A stretch of DNA of 64,000 bases from SFTJ01 sp045613305 (GTDB lineage Bacteria; Bacteroidota; Bacteroidia; Bacteroidales; Muribaculaceae), in assembly GCA_045613305.1 (NCBI GenBank), contig JAZLAU010000037.1, positions 1-64,000 on the forward strand. The letters run 5' to 3'. This document shows, in pieces, positions 29,274-37,714 of this stretch; positions within the stretch are counted from its first letter, which is position 1; every line of letters begins with the position of its first letter. Made by a program: the position numbers and the translations under genes. Under the pieces are notes generated by a model that saw only the letters and a list, made by a program, of their open reading frames with translations, made no database searches and was not told the DNA's origin.

Positions 29274-30191
29274 TTAAAAAGTCAACCTAAGCGAAGCCTG
29301 CACTCCGCGCTCACGCCCCAGCATGGGGGTAAAGCCAAACTCCACATTTCGGCGCACATCGTTGCCATATATGTGCCCTAACACTTCATTAACCGGGTCG
29401 ATAATATATACCACTATGTTGCCAAACAGCAACGACCCGAATAGCGTGTATCCATTGCTCACTATGTGCCGCTTAAGCACATAAAATGCTTCGCCTATGG
29501 CCGAGCCAACTATAGGAGTGATGATTAGGTCCTGATAGGACGGCACCTCATTAAATGCCTCTATGCCATATTCCCAAAAAAGAGTTGACACGCCAAAACA
29601 ATAAAGAAACGAATAAAGCATGTTGCAACCCTGTCCTCGAGCACCCATATAATACGCTGCCCCGCCATAGGGATGCAGCACATAATTAAAATACCACTTG
29701 TCTTTGTCCCACACAGGGCCCTGCTTCACATGCAGCCACCACCGCTCAAAAAACGGGGTTTTTCGCAATTCTTCCTTATTCCACGCCGTTGCATCCTCGG
29801 GCAACAACTCCAGCAAGCCAAGTGCCACAAATCCCGCAGTATACAGCCCCAGGGTGTTATAACCTAACTTCTTTAAGTTTGGCATGTTGGTGCTGCGTGA
29901 ATATGGCATGTCGAAGATGGTTGGCTTAAACGTAAAATCGGGCGCCGACAATTCTAACTGCAGTTTCACAGAATCCTCGGGCGCAAAAGCCATTGGCTTA
30001 CGGGCAGCGGCTTCGCTCATCGGCAAAGATTCCACCCGCATCGTGTCGGGCTGCTGCACACTGTCAACCGGTGACTCGACACTCAAACAGTCATCACCTG
30101 CTGCAATTCTTTCGTTTTGCCCAACAACAACCTCGCTAACCAACACCGACAACACCAATACAATTGTTTTTCTTAGTCTATTCCCTTTCAT
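29274..30191 (-). CDS. DUF3943 outer-membrane-type protein
   Basis: A 305-residue exported protein. I start at 30191 (MKGNRLRKTIVLVLSVLVSEVVVG), which gives a signal peptide; the frame is open to 30287 but a -7 box (TACTTTTG, 30237-30230) lies inside that stretch. DUF3943 marks: WYFNYVLHPYGGAAYYMGAR, and PSYQDLIITPIVGSAIGE. The C-terminal pattern ending RLTF suits an outer-membrane protein. Function unknown. Confidence 0.82.
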   Translation of the reverse strand: MKGNRLRKTIVLVLSVLVSEVVVGQNERIAAGDDCLSVESPVDSVQQPDTMRVESLPMSEAAARKPMAFAPEDSVKLQLELSAPDFTFKPTIFDMPYSRSTNMPNLKKLGYNTLGLYTAGFVALGLLELLPEDATAWNKEELRKTPFFERWWLHVKQGPVWDKDKWYFNYVLHPYGGAAYYMGARGQGCNMLYSFLYCFGVSTLFWEYGIEAFNEVPSYQDLIITPIVGSAIGEAFYVLKRHIVSNGYTLFGSLLFGNIVVYIIDPVNEVLGHIYGNDVRRNVEFGFTPMLGRERGVQASLRLTF

Positions 30192-30229
30192 CGAAGATGT
30201 GTTTTTTCGTTCCTTTTTCAAATTTCTCG

Positions 30230-30237
30230 CAAAAGTA
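30230..30237 (-). promoter_or_regulatory. -7 box for the DUF3943 gene
   Basis: TACTTTTG on the minus strand, about 40 nt before the chosen ATG. No clear -33 box. Confidence 0.45.
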
Positions 30238-30368
30238 AAAACACCTGTCAACGAAAAAGTGTTCTTTTTTCCCTCAAAAAAAATCACAAAAAATCACCAG
30301 CGAAATATTCACCATTTTCTACGAAAATATGCACACACCCGCCACCTGCTCAAAAAACAGCATCCAAC

Positions 30369-30405
30369 AAAAAAAGATTCCCTCGCTGCATAAGCAACAA
30401 GGGAA
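30369..30405 (-). terminator. Intrinsic terminator after the NigD-like gene
   Basis: On the minus strand TTCCCT...GTTGC pairs with GCAGCGAGGGAA (30405-30378, one mismatch) and is followed by TCTTTTTTT. Confidence 0.8.
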
Positions 30406-30466
30406 CCATATTCATTTCATTGCGAGAACTTCTCAACCTGACGGCCGTCAAAGCCTCACTCGTTAA

Positions 30467-31204
30467 TCATTCAACTGCATTGCTGGCCATCACGCTCTTC
30501 ATTTGTTGAGCATTCACAGTCGCCGACAAAGGCAGCGGGTCGTAAGGCAACGTGATTTGCTTGCGGCCATCGTAAGAGTCATAGTTCAAAATGATGTATT
30601 TTGGAGTCTCACCGGCCTCTTCAATAAATTCCTTAATATTGAATGCCACTATGCCCTCTTGCAACCGGCCACCCAAATCGCCATTAGCATTATGACGGAA
30701 GTCAAACTCAAAAGGCTCATTAGGATTCACACCGCCCACAAGCGTAACACGGTGGCTGGTAACAGGATATCCCCACTGTGTCAAAAATCTAAGTGTCACA
30801 TATCCGTCTTCGGCTACTGTAGTCCAATGACGAACAATCTCAAGCGCATCATGGCCATATTGGCTGTCCACACCGTCGCCATAGGTGCGAATGGCTGGCT
30901 TGGTTAGAATGCTGTCTACCCAAAGCACTTCCACTTCCATACCATTGCCCACACGGTCATCGTCGTCGATTTCATATTGTGTCAATGCACGAACCTCTTT
31001 TCCGCCGAATATAGTGCCCCTAATGTTTTCAGGATACACCACAGTGTTCTTGTCTACTTGGAAATAAGTGTTTCCGCTCGCATCGGTCTTAACTGTAACA
31101 AGAGCCGACATCACACGGTCATAGTCATCATCATTGTCGCACGACACAAAGCCCAACGACGCAGTAATTAAAATTAAGCCTAAAATAACTTGAATCTTTT
31201 TCAT
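30467..31204 (-). CDS. NigD-like lipoprotein
   Basis: A 245-residue lipoprotein (MKKIQVILGLILITASLGF, lipobox VSCDNDDD). The two-domain beta-rich body, with YFQVDKNTVVYPEN near the N-terminus, and RFLTQWGYPVTSHRVTLVGG in the centre, fits the Bacteroidales NigD/NigD-like family (N-terminal OB-like and C-terminal beta domain). NigD takes its name from a bacteriocin locus, but no bacteriocin gene is seen here. I chose the ATG at 31204 for its signal peptide; the frame is open to 31285. Confidence 0.8.
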   Translation of the reverse strand: MKKIQVILGLILITASLGFVSCDNDDDYDRVMSALVTVKTDASGNTYFQVDKNTVVYPENIRGTIFGGKEVRALTQYEIDDDDRVGNGMEVEVLWVDSILTKPAIRTYGDGVDSQYGHDALEIVRHWTTVAEDGYVTLRFLTQWGYPVTSHRVTLVGGVNPNEPFEFDFRHNANGDLGGRLQEGIVAFNIKEFIEEAGETPKYIILNYDSYDGRKQITLPYDPLPLSATVNAQQMKSVMASNAVE

Positions 31205-31394
31205 AATATTCATTCTTGTTTTAAGTAATTGCTTTTTAAACATTTGTCTCATCCACAAGCCACTGGCCGCATCAAACCATTGCAAGCAGAATTATGCGCT
31301 TGGAGCAAACAAAGCACACGATTCCATTTTTTTACTTGGTCGGAAAAAACCATGGCACGACCATCATTCCGGCTTGTTACTGGTCACAAAGTTA

Positions 31395-31604
31395 TAAAAA
31401 TTATCCGATTTTCACACTCCTCAACCGCACCTCACCGCACGCCCCAAAACACCCATACCCCATCACAGCATATTACAACCCCATTTCCCTCATTTTTTTA
31501 TTACGATTATTTAACCACCTATAACAACCCCACCAACACCTTAGTTCATTTATTAACACTTTTTTTCCACAGCACCTAATACCCTCTCTTTTCTTAAAAC
31601 ATAA
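31395..31604. other. Intergenic region upstream of the NigD-like gene
   Basis: A TAACTTTG -7 box for the NigD-like gene is at 31394-31387 on the minus strand. The rest of this stretch is C/A-rich, with no supported gene. Confidence 0.4.
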
Positions 31605-31669
31605 TCCGCAGTGACTGAATTCACGGCCCACGATAAGTTTTTGTGCTGTCGCTTCAATCACTACGGATT
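31605..31669. repeat. Long inverted repeat downstream of the Hsp70/HerA cassette
   Basis: ATCCGCAGTGACTGAA (31605-31620) and TTCAATCACTACGGAT (31654-31669) form a 16-bp stem with 14 Watson-Crick matches; on the plus strand the other two are A-C, on the minus strand G-U pairs. The loop is 33 nt. The G-U pairing fits an RNA read from the minus strand, i.e. the 3' end of the cassette transcript, although no strong T-run follows. Confidence 0.65.
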
Positions 31670-31713
31670 TTTAAATCTACCGTTTATTCCAAACTGGAGT
31701 TAAACAAAATGCC

Positions 31714-32010
31714 TCACTTCAGTTTGGCCAGATGTTTAAACCAGCCAACGGCTTTAGCATCGGCCTGCAGCATTGCATAGGCCAAGATTATTGCCGTATC
31801 TTTCATCTTCAGTTTTGTTCGCAAAAACGATTTATCAATGCCTTCCACCGGTTCAAAATCAGGCACTCGCCCGGTGTCTAACCATGTTTTTAGCATCTGA
31901 GCCGAATCGCCCTTCAAATTCATCAGATTTTCCACCGTTTGTTCTATGCCGTTTTCTTCAACATATCCATCGGCCAACAAACGCTTTTTTATATATTCTT
32001 TCATTTTCAA
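31714..32010 (-). CDS. Small helical protein, last gene of the Hsp70/HerA cassette
   Basis: A 98-residue protein of unknown family, mostly alpha-helical in appearance, with no signal peptide or membrane segment and a basic C-terminus (GWFKHLAKLK). It lies 36 bp after the zincin gene on the same strand and is probably co-transcribed. It could be an adaptor or an immunity-like partner of the zincin; this is position-based inference only. Confidence 0.6.
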   Translation of the reverse strand: MKMKEYIKKRLLADGYVEENGIEQTVENLMNLKGDSAQMLKTWLDTGRVPDFEPVEGIDKSFLRTKLKMKDTAIILAYAMLQADAKAVGWFKHLAKLK

Positions 32011-32046
32011 TTCAGTTTTTCTTTATTTATTAATTCCGGCCCCTAC

Positions 32047-32850
32047 TCATCCCAATTTCGACAATAGCATAAGGCTAAGATTTCGCACCACAGTTTCGCC
32101 TGCCATACGCGCATCTATCTCTTTGGCATTATAAAAATAGCCCCAAGGGTCGTAGGCCGACGGCGACTGATAATTATACAACAACGACGACTTTATGAAC
32201 TCTTTGCGCAATTCATCAGGCACTTCGTGATGCCCCAATTCGGCCTCGTGCTGATACTGATGTCGCAACTCGTGAGTTATGGTGTTGACTATCTCAAACG
32301 GCGACGCATCGGCCGATATCATCGCCTTGCTGATATGAATCCACCCGTCGCCTTGGTTATAGCCTCCCAAGCCCGGCTCGTCGAAAACTTCAAAATAGAT
32401 TCCTTTATAGTCTACCAATTGAAATGCCTCGGCAACTTTTGTTGCATAATAGGTCGACAAGATTTTCTTTTCTCCCGATGAAAGATTAGCCCAACTACAC
32501 ACCACACCCTCATTAAATATGGTGCATGCCGCTTCCGAACATTCTGCCAAACCAAATTCTCTTACCTCTTTACTGTATTCGGGCACGGATTCTGCTATGG
32601 GTTTTAATTCGCCCACGGCCAATTCTTCCGGGCCGCCAACTTCTCCTGTTTTGGCATATTCTTTTATTTGCTCCACCAATTCCTTGCCGAAGTCAAAAGT
32701 TTCAGCCGCACAATCACGAAGTGTGTCTTTTATTTGTTCAAGAAACTCTCCCACACCCTCCACACTCACTAATCGTGGCATCTCACTCATAATCTTTGGC
32801 GAAACTTCCATCGCTATTTTTTCACCTATTTCTGTCAATCGTTCTATCAT
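32047..32850 (-). CDS. HExxH zincin metallopeptidase-like protein
   Basis: A 267-residue cytosolic-looking protein. The N-terminal 100 residues are helical and of unknown type. The C-terminal half has a zincin site: HELRH (193-197), followed by QYQHE, and a downstream glutamate in NAKEIDARMAG (E244) as probable third zinc ligand. An upstream strand pair (YKGIYFEVFDE, GDGWIHIS) fits a zincin beta-sheet. The HExxH...ExxA layout resembles metallopeptidase domains found in polymorphic toxins and conflict systems. No signal peptide. It lies 74 bp after the HerA-like ATPase gene. Substrate unknown. Confidence 0.75.
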   Translation of the reverse strand: MIERLTEIGEKIAMEVSPKIMSEMPRLVSVEGVGEFLEQIKDTLRDCAAETFDFGKELVEQIKEYAKTGEVGGPEELAVGELKPIAESVPEYSKEVREFGLAECSEAACTIFNEGVVCSWANLSSGEKKILSTYYATKVAEAFQLVDYKGIYFEVFDEPGLGGYNQGDGWIHISKAMISADASPFEIVNTITHELRHQYQHEAELGHHEVPDELRKEFIKSSLLYNYQSPSAYDPWGYFYNAKEIDARMAGETVVRNLSLMLLSKLG

Positions 32851-32924
32851 AATTCTTGTTTTTTTATCGTTATTTTATAAATCCTCGCTCAGCTACATCG
32901 TTTTCAATTGCCGGCATTCGGCCG

Positions 32925-35555
32925 TCACTTTTCCACTTTAATCCACAACGCATTTTCATCGCCAACACCATACACAACAGCCTCTCCAGGCTCCAACTGC
33001 GACAACACCTTTTCTTGGTCAGGACGCAATTCCAAAGCCTTTGCCATAGTGGCACATTCGCCGGGCGAAGTTAAGCGGTGCACTATCTTATAGTTTGAAT
33101 TTGCCACCGCATCATCGGCCAATCGCGACGGCTGTTGGTCAATTATCATCAGACCCTCGCCATATGACCTAATTGTTGATATCATATTCGAGAAAATGTC
33201 GATAACATTCTGCTGAGCCTTATTCGGCACTCCCAAATTCGGCTTTTTCAAGAAGCAATGCGCCTCTTCAAGCACAGTGAGATGCTGCAGTTTTCCCGCA
33301 GCCATTTCTTTGCGTAGCGACGCATCGTAGCGATAGGCCGACTTGAAATATCCATAAATATTTATAAACAACAGCGACATAATCAGCGCTTGGTCTTTTT
33401 CTGTTGCCAAACGGCTCAAATTAATAACGCACGGACGACCCAATATTTCAGCCACAGGAGTCGACTTCAGCCCATTAAGTATCTTGCCACGCTTATTTCG
33501 CACAAGATACTGAAAACGAGTCTCGAGCGCTGCCGAAAAACTGCTCACAACCTCTTGGCTGTATCCTCTGTTGACCAACACCCTTTGCACCACATCTTGC
33601 ACCCCCTCGAGTGGCGGAAACGACGGCATTTGCTCTATTTCGCCCTCTTCAAAGTTTTTTATGCTTTCTTGCAGATAAGTGTTGATGCACTCCTCCATTA
33701 TCACCGGCAGCACATCCTCCATTGGCAACGCCGAGTTTATGATGTTTATCACCTGTTCGGTATGTGTTTGCACATCCACCATATTATCGGCATATGCATA
33801 TGGGCAAAACGGATTTACCATCAATTGATTCACATCTTGGCCATCAATCTTTTCAAAGCATGCGCCAAAAAGGTTTATCTGTTTTTCGGCTGGCAATGTC
33901 TTGTTTTTCTCAACAGCCCATCGCAACCAGTCGTCTTTTTCAGGCTCAATCACCAACACAGGCACACCGCGGTCAATCAAATCTTCCACCACCTTGCGGG
34001 CTGTAGTGGTCTTGCCACTACCCGTTGAACCGGTTACAAGAGTGTGTTTTGTCAACAAATTTCTGTTCACTGCATAATCATTATTGGTCACTTCGCCCGA
34101 TGCAAAAATTTTCCCCAATGCGATTTTATCCTCAGCAGCCATTTTACTTGCCGAAACTCCCGCAAATCCTGCATTTCTCACCATTCCCAATCCTTCAGTT
34201 CCCTTTCGAGGCAAGGATGCGAAAATCGATAGTTCTTCGGTGTTGACCGGAGTGCTAACATATTGATAGTCTTTGCCAAGTACATGCCATTCGCCACATT
34301 CCACCTTAGGATTGGCAAGCGGCACCAACGAATACAAACGAATGCTCTCGAGCGCCTTGGGCGATTGAAACACATGTGTGCGTATAGGCTCAAAATACGA
34401 TTCCTCGCCAGAATAAGCCGAACGGAGCATACCCGTCACTAACGGTATGGTTGTCGATAAGTTACTCAACACATACACCCCAGCATTCCAAAATCCCAAA
34501 TTGCGGCCCTTGCGAAGACGTTCGCAATGCTTGTCGGCCATGCGCTCGGTGTATTGCGCAAACTTGTTCAAATAGTCTTTCGTTTCCGACTCGCCTGTGG
34601 TTGTTGACTTCGACCCGCTGAAAAACAGCCCTTGCCCGCCAAATAGGCCTTGAAGCATACCCGGAGGCATTCCTATCGACGACAATGCCACATCAGAAAG
34701 CGCCGACAGATAAGTGCTTACGAGTTTGCCTGTGGTGTTGCCGTGTTCTGAACCACCACGGCCGCCAAAAGTCATGTTAAAGCCAAGTGCCGACGAAGAT
34801 GTTTTTGAAGTTGACGTTGTCACTCGTGTCAACACATCGAGATGCGCCTGACTGCCAATCTGCTGCAAACGAGAGATAGTGTCACACACACCATCATCAT
34901 TTATCGGCTCGGCAACAACAATCAGCGAAAAGTCTAAATCCAAATTGTTTCGCACATCTTTTAATCCCGACGCCAATTTATCTAATGTCTGATAATAATC
35001 GGCAACCGACTGTTTGCGAAACGATGGCAAACCAGTCACTGCACCGCCGTAATCATACATTCGGTGACGCTTGTCGATGCTCTGCATTTCGGCCTTCGCT
35101 AACTCATCGTCTATGCTCATATCTTCCAGCCCTATGCCTGGCAAATCGTTCTTTAATGTATTATAGAGCATGTTTATGGAGTCCTTTCGATTATTGTAAT
35201 TCAGGCCCAAATACAAGCGCGTTTCGCCATCGTGGCGATGCAACAAGAACACCAACTTTTCGTTCCAAACGTGCAATGCCGACAATGCCGATTGCCAACG
35301 GTTTAGCATGTCGTAATTGGCGCTGCCATTGAGCGAAACCGGCAGACGCTTTATGCGCAACCATGCAATTTTCGACTGTCGACCATCGTTCACAAACTTA
35401 AAATCGCTGCGAGCCGAAACGTCGTTAAGATATTGACGCTCTAACACATAATCAACCAACCGGCTGTTATTCCGTATTGGCACAAAAACCTCATTGCCGT
35501 TGATTTCCACCGGCATTGCCTTATGCGTTTGTGTTAAACTTTCTCTCATAATCAA
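32925..35555 (-). CDS. HerA/VirB4-like P-loop ATPase with large unknown N-terminal region
   Basis: An 876-residue protein. The C-terminal half is a HerA/FtsK-superfamily ATPase: Walker A GSTGSGKT (509-516), Walker B LTVLEEAH (759-766), and GLMIIDQQPSRLADD (801-815) as sensor region. The first 480 residues match nothing I recognise; they include a glycine-rich stretch (FGGRGGSEHGN, about 263-273) and GMPPGMLQGLFGGQGLFF (about 296-313). Such ATPases usually form hexameric rings that pump DNA or protein. No membrane segment is obvious. It begins 7 bp after the Hsp70-like gene, so the two are translationally close and probably work together. Confidence 0.85.
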   Translation of the reverse strand: MIMRESLTQTHKAMPVEINGNEVFVPIRNNSRLVDYVLERQYLNDVSARSDFKFVNDGRQSKIAWLRIKRLPVSLNGSANYDMLNRWQSALSALHVWNEKLVFLLHRHDGETRLYLGLNYNNRKDSINMLYNTLKNDLPGIGLEDMSIDDELAKAEMQSIDKRHRMYDYGGAVTGLPSFRKQSVADYYQTLDKLASGLKDVRNNLDLDFSLIVVAEPINDDGVCDTISRLQQIGSQAHLDVLTRVTTSTSKTSSSALGFNMTFGGRGGSEHGNTTGKLVSTYLSALSDVALSSIGMPPGMLQGLFGGQGLFFSGSKSTTTGESETKDYLNKFAQYTERMADKHCERLRKGRNLGFWNAGVYVLSNLSTTIPLVTGMLRSAYSGEESYFEPIRTHVFQSPKALESIRLYSLVPLANPKVECGEWHVLGKDYQYVSTPVNTEELSIFASLPRKGTEGLGMVRNAGFAGVSASKMAAEDKIALGKIFASGEVTNNDYAVNRNLLTKHTLVTGSTGSGKTTTARKVVEDLIDRGVPVLVIEPEKDDWLRWAVEKNKTLPAEKQINLFGACFEKIDGQDVNQLMVNPFCPYAYADNMVDVQTHTEQVINIINSALPMEDVLPVIMEECINTYLQESIKNFEEGEIEQMPSFPPLEGVQDVVQRVLVNRGYSQEVVSSFSAALETRFQYLVRNKRGKILNGLKSTPVAEILGRPCVINLSRLATEKDQALIMSLLFINIYGYFKSAYRYDASLRKEMAAGKLQHLTVLEEAHCFLKKPNLGVPNKAQQNVIDIFSNMISTIRSYGEGLMIIDQQPSRLADDAVANSNYKIVHRLTSPGECATMAKALELRPDQEKVLSQLEPGEAVVYGVGDENALWIKVEK

Positions 35556-35562
35556 AGATGTT

Positions 35563-37173
35563 TTATAAATAATGCGGGTCGTCTAAAATAGGGTCATAGG
35601 CATAATCCTCACGCTTCTCATCTAATGACCTAAACCAACTGCTGCTTTTAACCAGGCTCACTTTAAAGTCTTTCGTTATTTCTATTTCTGCATTCACTAT
35701 CATTTCGTAATGTGTGCGTTTTAGCGACATCACTAAGGCACTCGACATTGCAAAAACTCCCACTTTGCCTAACGCCGACTCCGGACGTTCATCAACACAA
35801 AAGTGTGCTTTGTGAATTAAGTTTGCGCCACTCTCTTCTCCTTTATAAAAATAAAGCGACATCTTTGAATGCTCGTTCCAGATAAACGACGAGCCGCATC
35901 CACAGAAACTCCAGTCCTCCTTAAAGGGCAGTGTGTCGATGCCCTTTCGCACCACTATTTCCTTGCCCACCTTCTCGCTGTCGACATATATGGCGCACCA
36001 AATGTTGCACGGCGAAAAATATTCATACACCACCGCATCGGTCCATTGCATCAAGCCTCGAGCCACCGATTGCTCTGGTTTTTTGTCACAAATCAAGCGT
36101 TCATCTGGTTCCGACACAATCTTTGGAAAAACATAACCATCAAATCCGTCCAAAAACATGTCCTTAATTACATACCACCGCGAATGCCCTCCGGCTAAAA
36201 TCACGAAATCTATTTCTTGCGGATTAACTCCCGTTTCGGCATACGATTCCAAAGCATCCTTAACCATCAGTTTAAGGTTATCCCAATGCGACGCCGTTAC
36301 CTCCTCAAATGTCTTGCGGTCAAAAGCAAAACTGCCATCTGAAAAAAGGCACGCCGGTGGCGTCACGGCATTATCTTCATTAAGTTCGTCGCACAGGGTG
36401 GTTTCCTTCCAACTTTTGGCCTCAAACTTGCCAAACATCGTGGCATCACCTCCAAACCAAGTTTCAGCAACATAACCAGCGAGCAGTGCATCTAACTCCG
36501 AACCTCCACCAAACTTGCCGCGAGTTAGTCTGCGCGGATATGACTGCAAATCCTTAAACAGGAACTCACCCTCATCGGTTAACACAAATTTCAGCATACT
36601 GATGTCGAACGTCCCTGCTCCGGCATCAATCGAAAGGGCTACATATTCCTTACCCTTTTCCAACGCATCACGTCGGACAATGCTCTGCATATTTTTCTCT
36701 ATTGAATAACGCACCGCAGCCTCGGGCTCACGCACCGCAACATATTTGCCCTTGAATCCTGCCTTTATTAAGGCCGACTTCTCTATTTCCACCATCTTGG
36801 TGCCCCATGTGGCAGGATAACTGAATCGCACCTCCACCGTTTCATAATCATCAAAATCGATGGTGTCGGCAACCAATTGATATAAGTGCTTGCAAAACAA
36901 CTCTAAATGCTGCTGCGCCTGTGCGCGTTCTGATGCAACATCTGAGAGCAACTGCATCTTAAAGTGAGTGTGCAAACGCGAACGATTACTTTTCCCCATC
37001 TCATACGCCTTTTTGCCGCACAACATACGGCCATCGGGCAATTCATAAACACAACTTGGTATTAACGGCGAATTTTCATCAGTAATCTGAACGTTTGGGC
37101 CATCGCCCGACCTACACACTAACACGCTGTTAGTGGTGCCGAAATCTACACCTACTCTTAAATTCTTTCCCAT
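35563..37173 (-). CDS. Hsp70-like (actin-fold) ATPase, divergent
   Basis: A 536-residue Hsp70-family protein. Nucleotide-binding motifs: phosphate-1 GVDFGTTNSVL at the N-terminus, phosphate-2 SIDAGAGTFDIS (about 190-201) and the adenosine motif VILAGGHSR. The C-terminal 150 residues are beta-rich but short, without the canonical substrate-binding lid of DnaK, so it is not the housekeeping DnaK. It is the first gene of a four-gene minus-strand operon with a strong promoter and may act as the ATP-driven switch or chaperone for the other products. Confidence 0.87.
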   Translation of the reverse strand: MGKNLRVGVDFGTTNSVLVCRSGDGPNVQITDENSPLIPSCVYELPDGRMLCGKKAYEMGKSNRSRLHTHFKMQLLSDVASERAQAQQHLELFCKHLYQLVADTIDFDDYETVEVRFSYPATWGTKMVEIEKSALIKAGFKGKYVAVREPEAAVRYSIEKNMQSIVRRDALEKGKEYVALSIDAGAGTFDISMLKFVLTDEGEFLFKDLQSYPRRLTRGKFGGGSELDALLAGYVAETWFGGDATMFGKFEAKSWKETTLCDELNEDNAVTPPACLFSDGSFAFDRKTFEEVTASHWDNLKLMVKDALESYAETGVNPQEIDFVILAGGHSRWYVIKDMFLDGFDGYVFPKIVSEPDERLICDKKPEQSVARGLMQWTDAVVYEYFSPCNIWCAIYVDSEKVGKEIVVRKGIDTLPFKEDWSFCGCGSSFIWNEHSKMSLYFYKGEESGANLIHKAHFCVDERPESALGKVGVFAMSSALVMSLKRTHYEMIVNAEIEITKDFKVSLVKSSSWFRSLDEKREDYAYDPILDDPHYL

Positions 37174-37266
37174 GATTGTCGAGTTTTTATGTTTTTACTT
37201 ATTTTATTCAATACACTTAGCACCCATCTTTGTGCCAAAATATCTCTTACTATATTATCCCAATAG

Positions 37267-37298
37267 CAAATATACCATTTTTATTAATCAATGCCAAA
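37267..37298 (-). promoter_or_regulatory. Promoter of the Hsp70/HerA/zincin cassette
   Basis: On the minus strand TTTG (37298-37295), exactly 20 bp, and TATATTTG (37274-37267): a full consensus match. Transcription should start near 37260, giving a leader of about 85 nt. Confidence 0.75.
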
Positions 37299-37409
37299 GC
37301 AATCCGCGCCTAATCTTCGTTAATTTTTTCGATTCGTAATCTCGCTTATCCGCTTTTTTAAGCCAAACCGAGCGCACAAATCACAATATTTCAATTTTTT
37401 TTGTCAAAA

Positions 37410-37442
37410 TTGTTGGTAAATGAAAAAAAACAATTAACTTTG
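37410..37442 (+). promoter_or_regulatory. Promoter of tRNA-Leu
   Basis: TTG repeats at 37410-37415 and TAACTTTG at 37435-37442 with a spacer of 19-22 bp. It points away from the cassette promoter at 37267. Confidence 0.65.
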
Positions 37443-37455
37443 CACTCGCAATTAA

Positions 37456-37537
37456 GCCCAGATGGCGGAATAGGTAGACGCGCTGGTCTCAAACACCAGT
37501 GGAGCAATCCATCCCGGTTCGATCCCGGGTCTGGGTA
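37456..37537 (+). tRNA. tRNA-Leu (CAA)
   Basis: An 82-nt class II tRNA: acceptor GCCCAGA/TCTGGGT with a G-U first pair, anticodon stem CTGGT/ACCAG around loop CTCAAAC (anticodon CAA), a long variable arm (TGGAGCAATCCA) and T-loop TTCGATC. Discriminator A; CCA is not encoded. Confidence 0.95.
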
Positions 37538-37541
37538 CGAA

Positions 37542-37570
37542 GCGAAGAAAGAAATTTCTTCGCTTTTTTT
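37542..37570 (+). terminator. Intrinsic terminator of tRNA-Leu
   Basis: GCGAAGAAA and TTTCTTCGC form a 9-bp perfect stem with a 4-nt loop, then seven T. Confidence 0.92.
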
Positions 37571-37714
37571 ATTCAATCCTCGTAACTCATTGGTTTGCTG
37601 ATAGATTAGGCTAAGTACACTATTCATGCTAACAGTTCGAAAATTATTTCCGTCAAATTCAATTTTTTCATGATTAGTTCTAAGCAATAACAAACAATAA
37701 AAACTGATGCACAG

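Noticed and set aside
30467..31204. A bacteriocin (nigrescin-type) locus because of the NigD-like protein
   Set aside because: No NigA-C-like, immunity or export genes are nearby, and NigD-like lipoproteins are widespread in Bacteroidales.
35563..37173. Calling the Hsp70-like gene dnaK
   Set aside because: It lacks the usual length, substrate-binding lid and grpE/dnaJ neighbours; it is a divergent paralogue.
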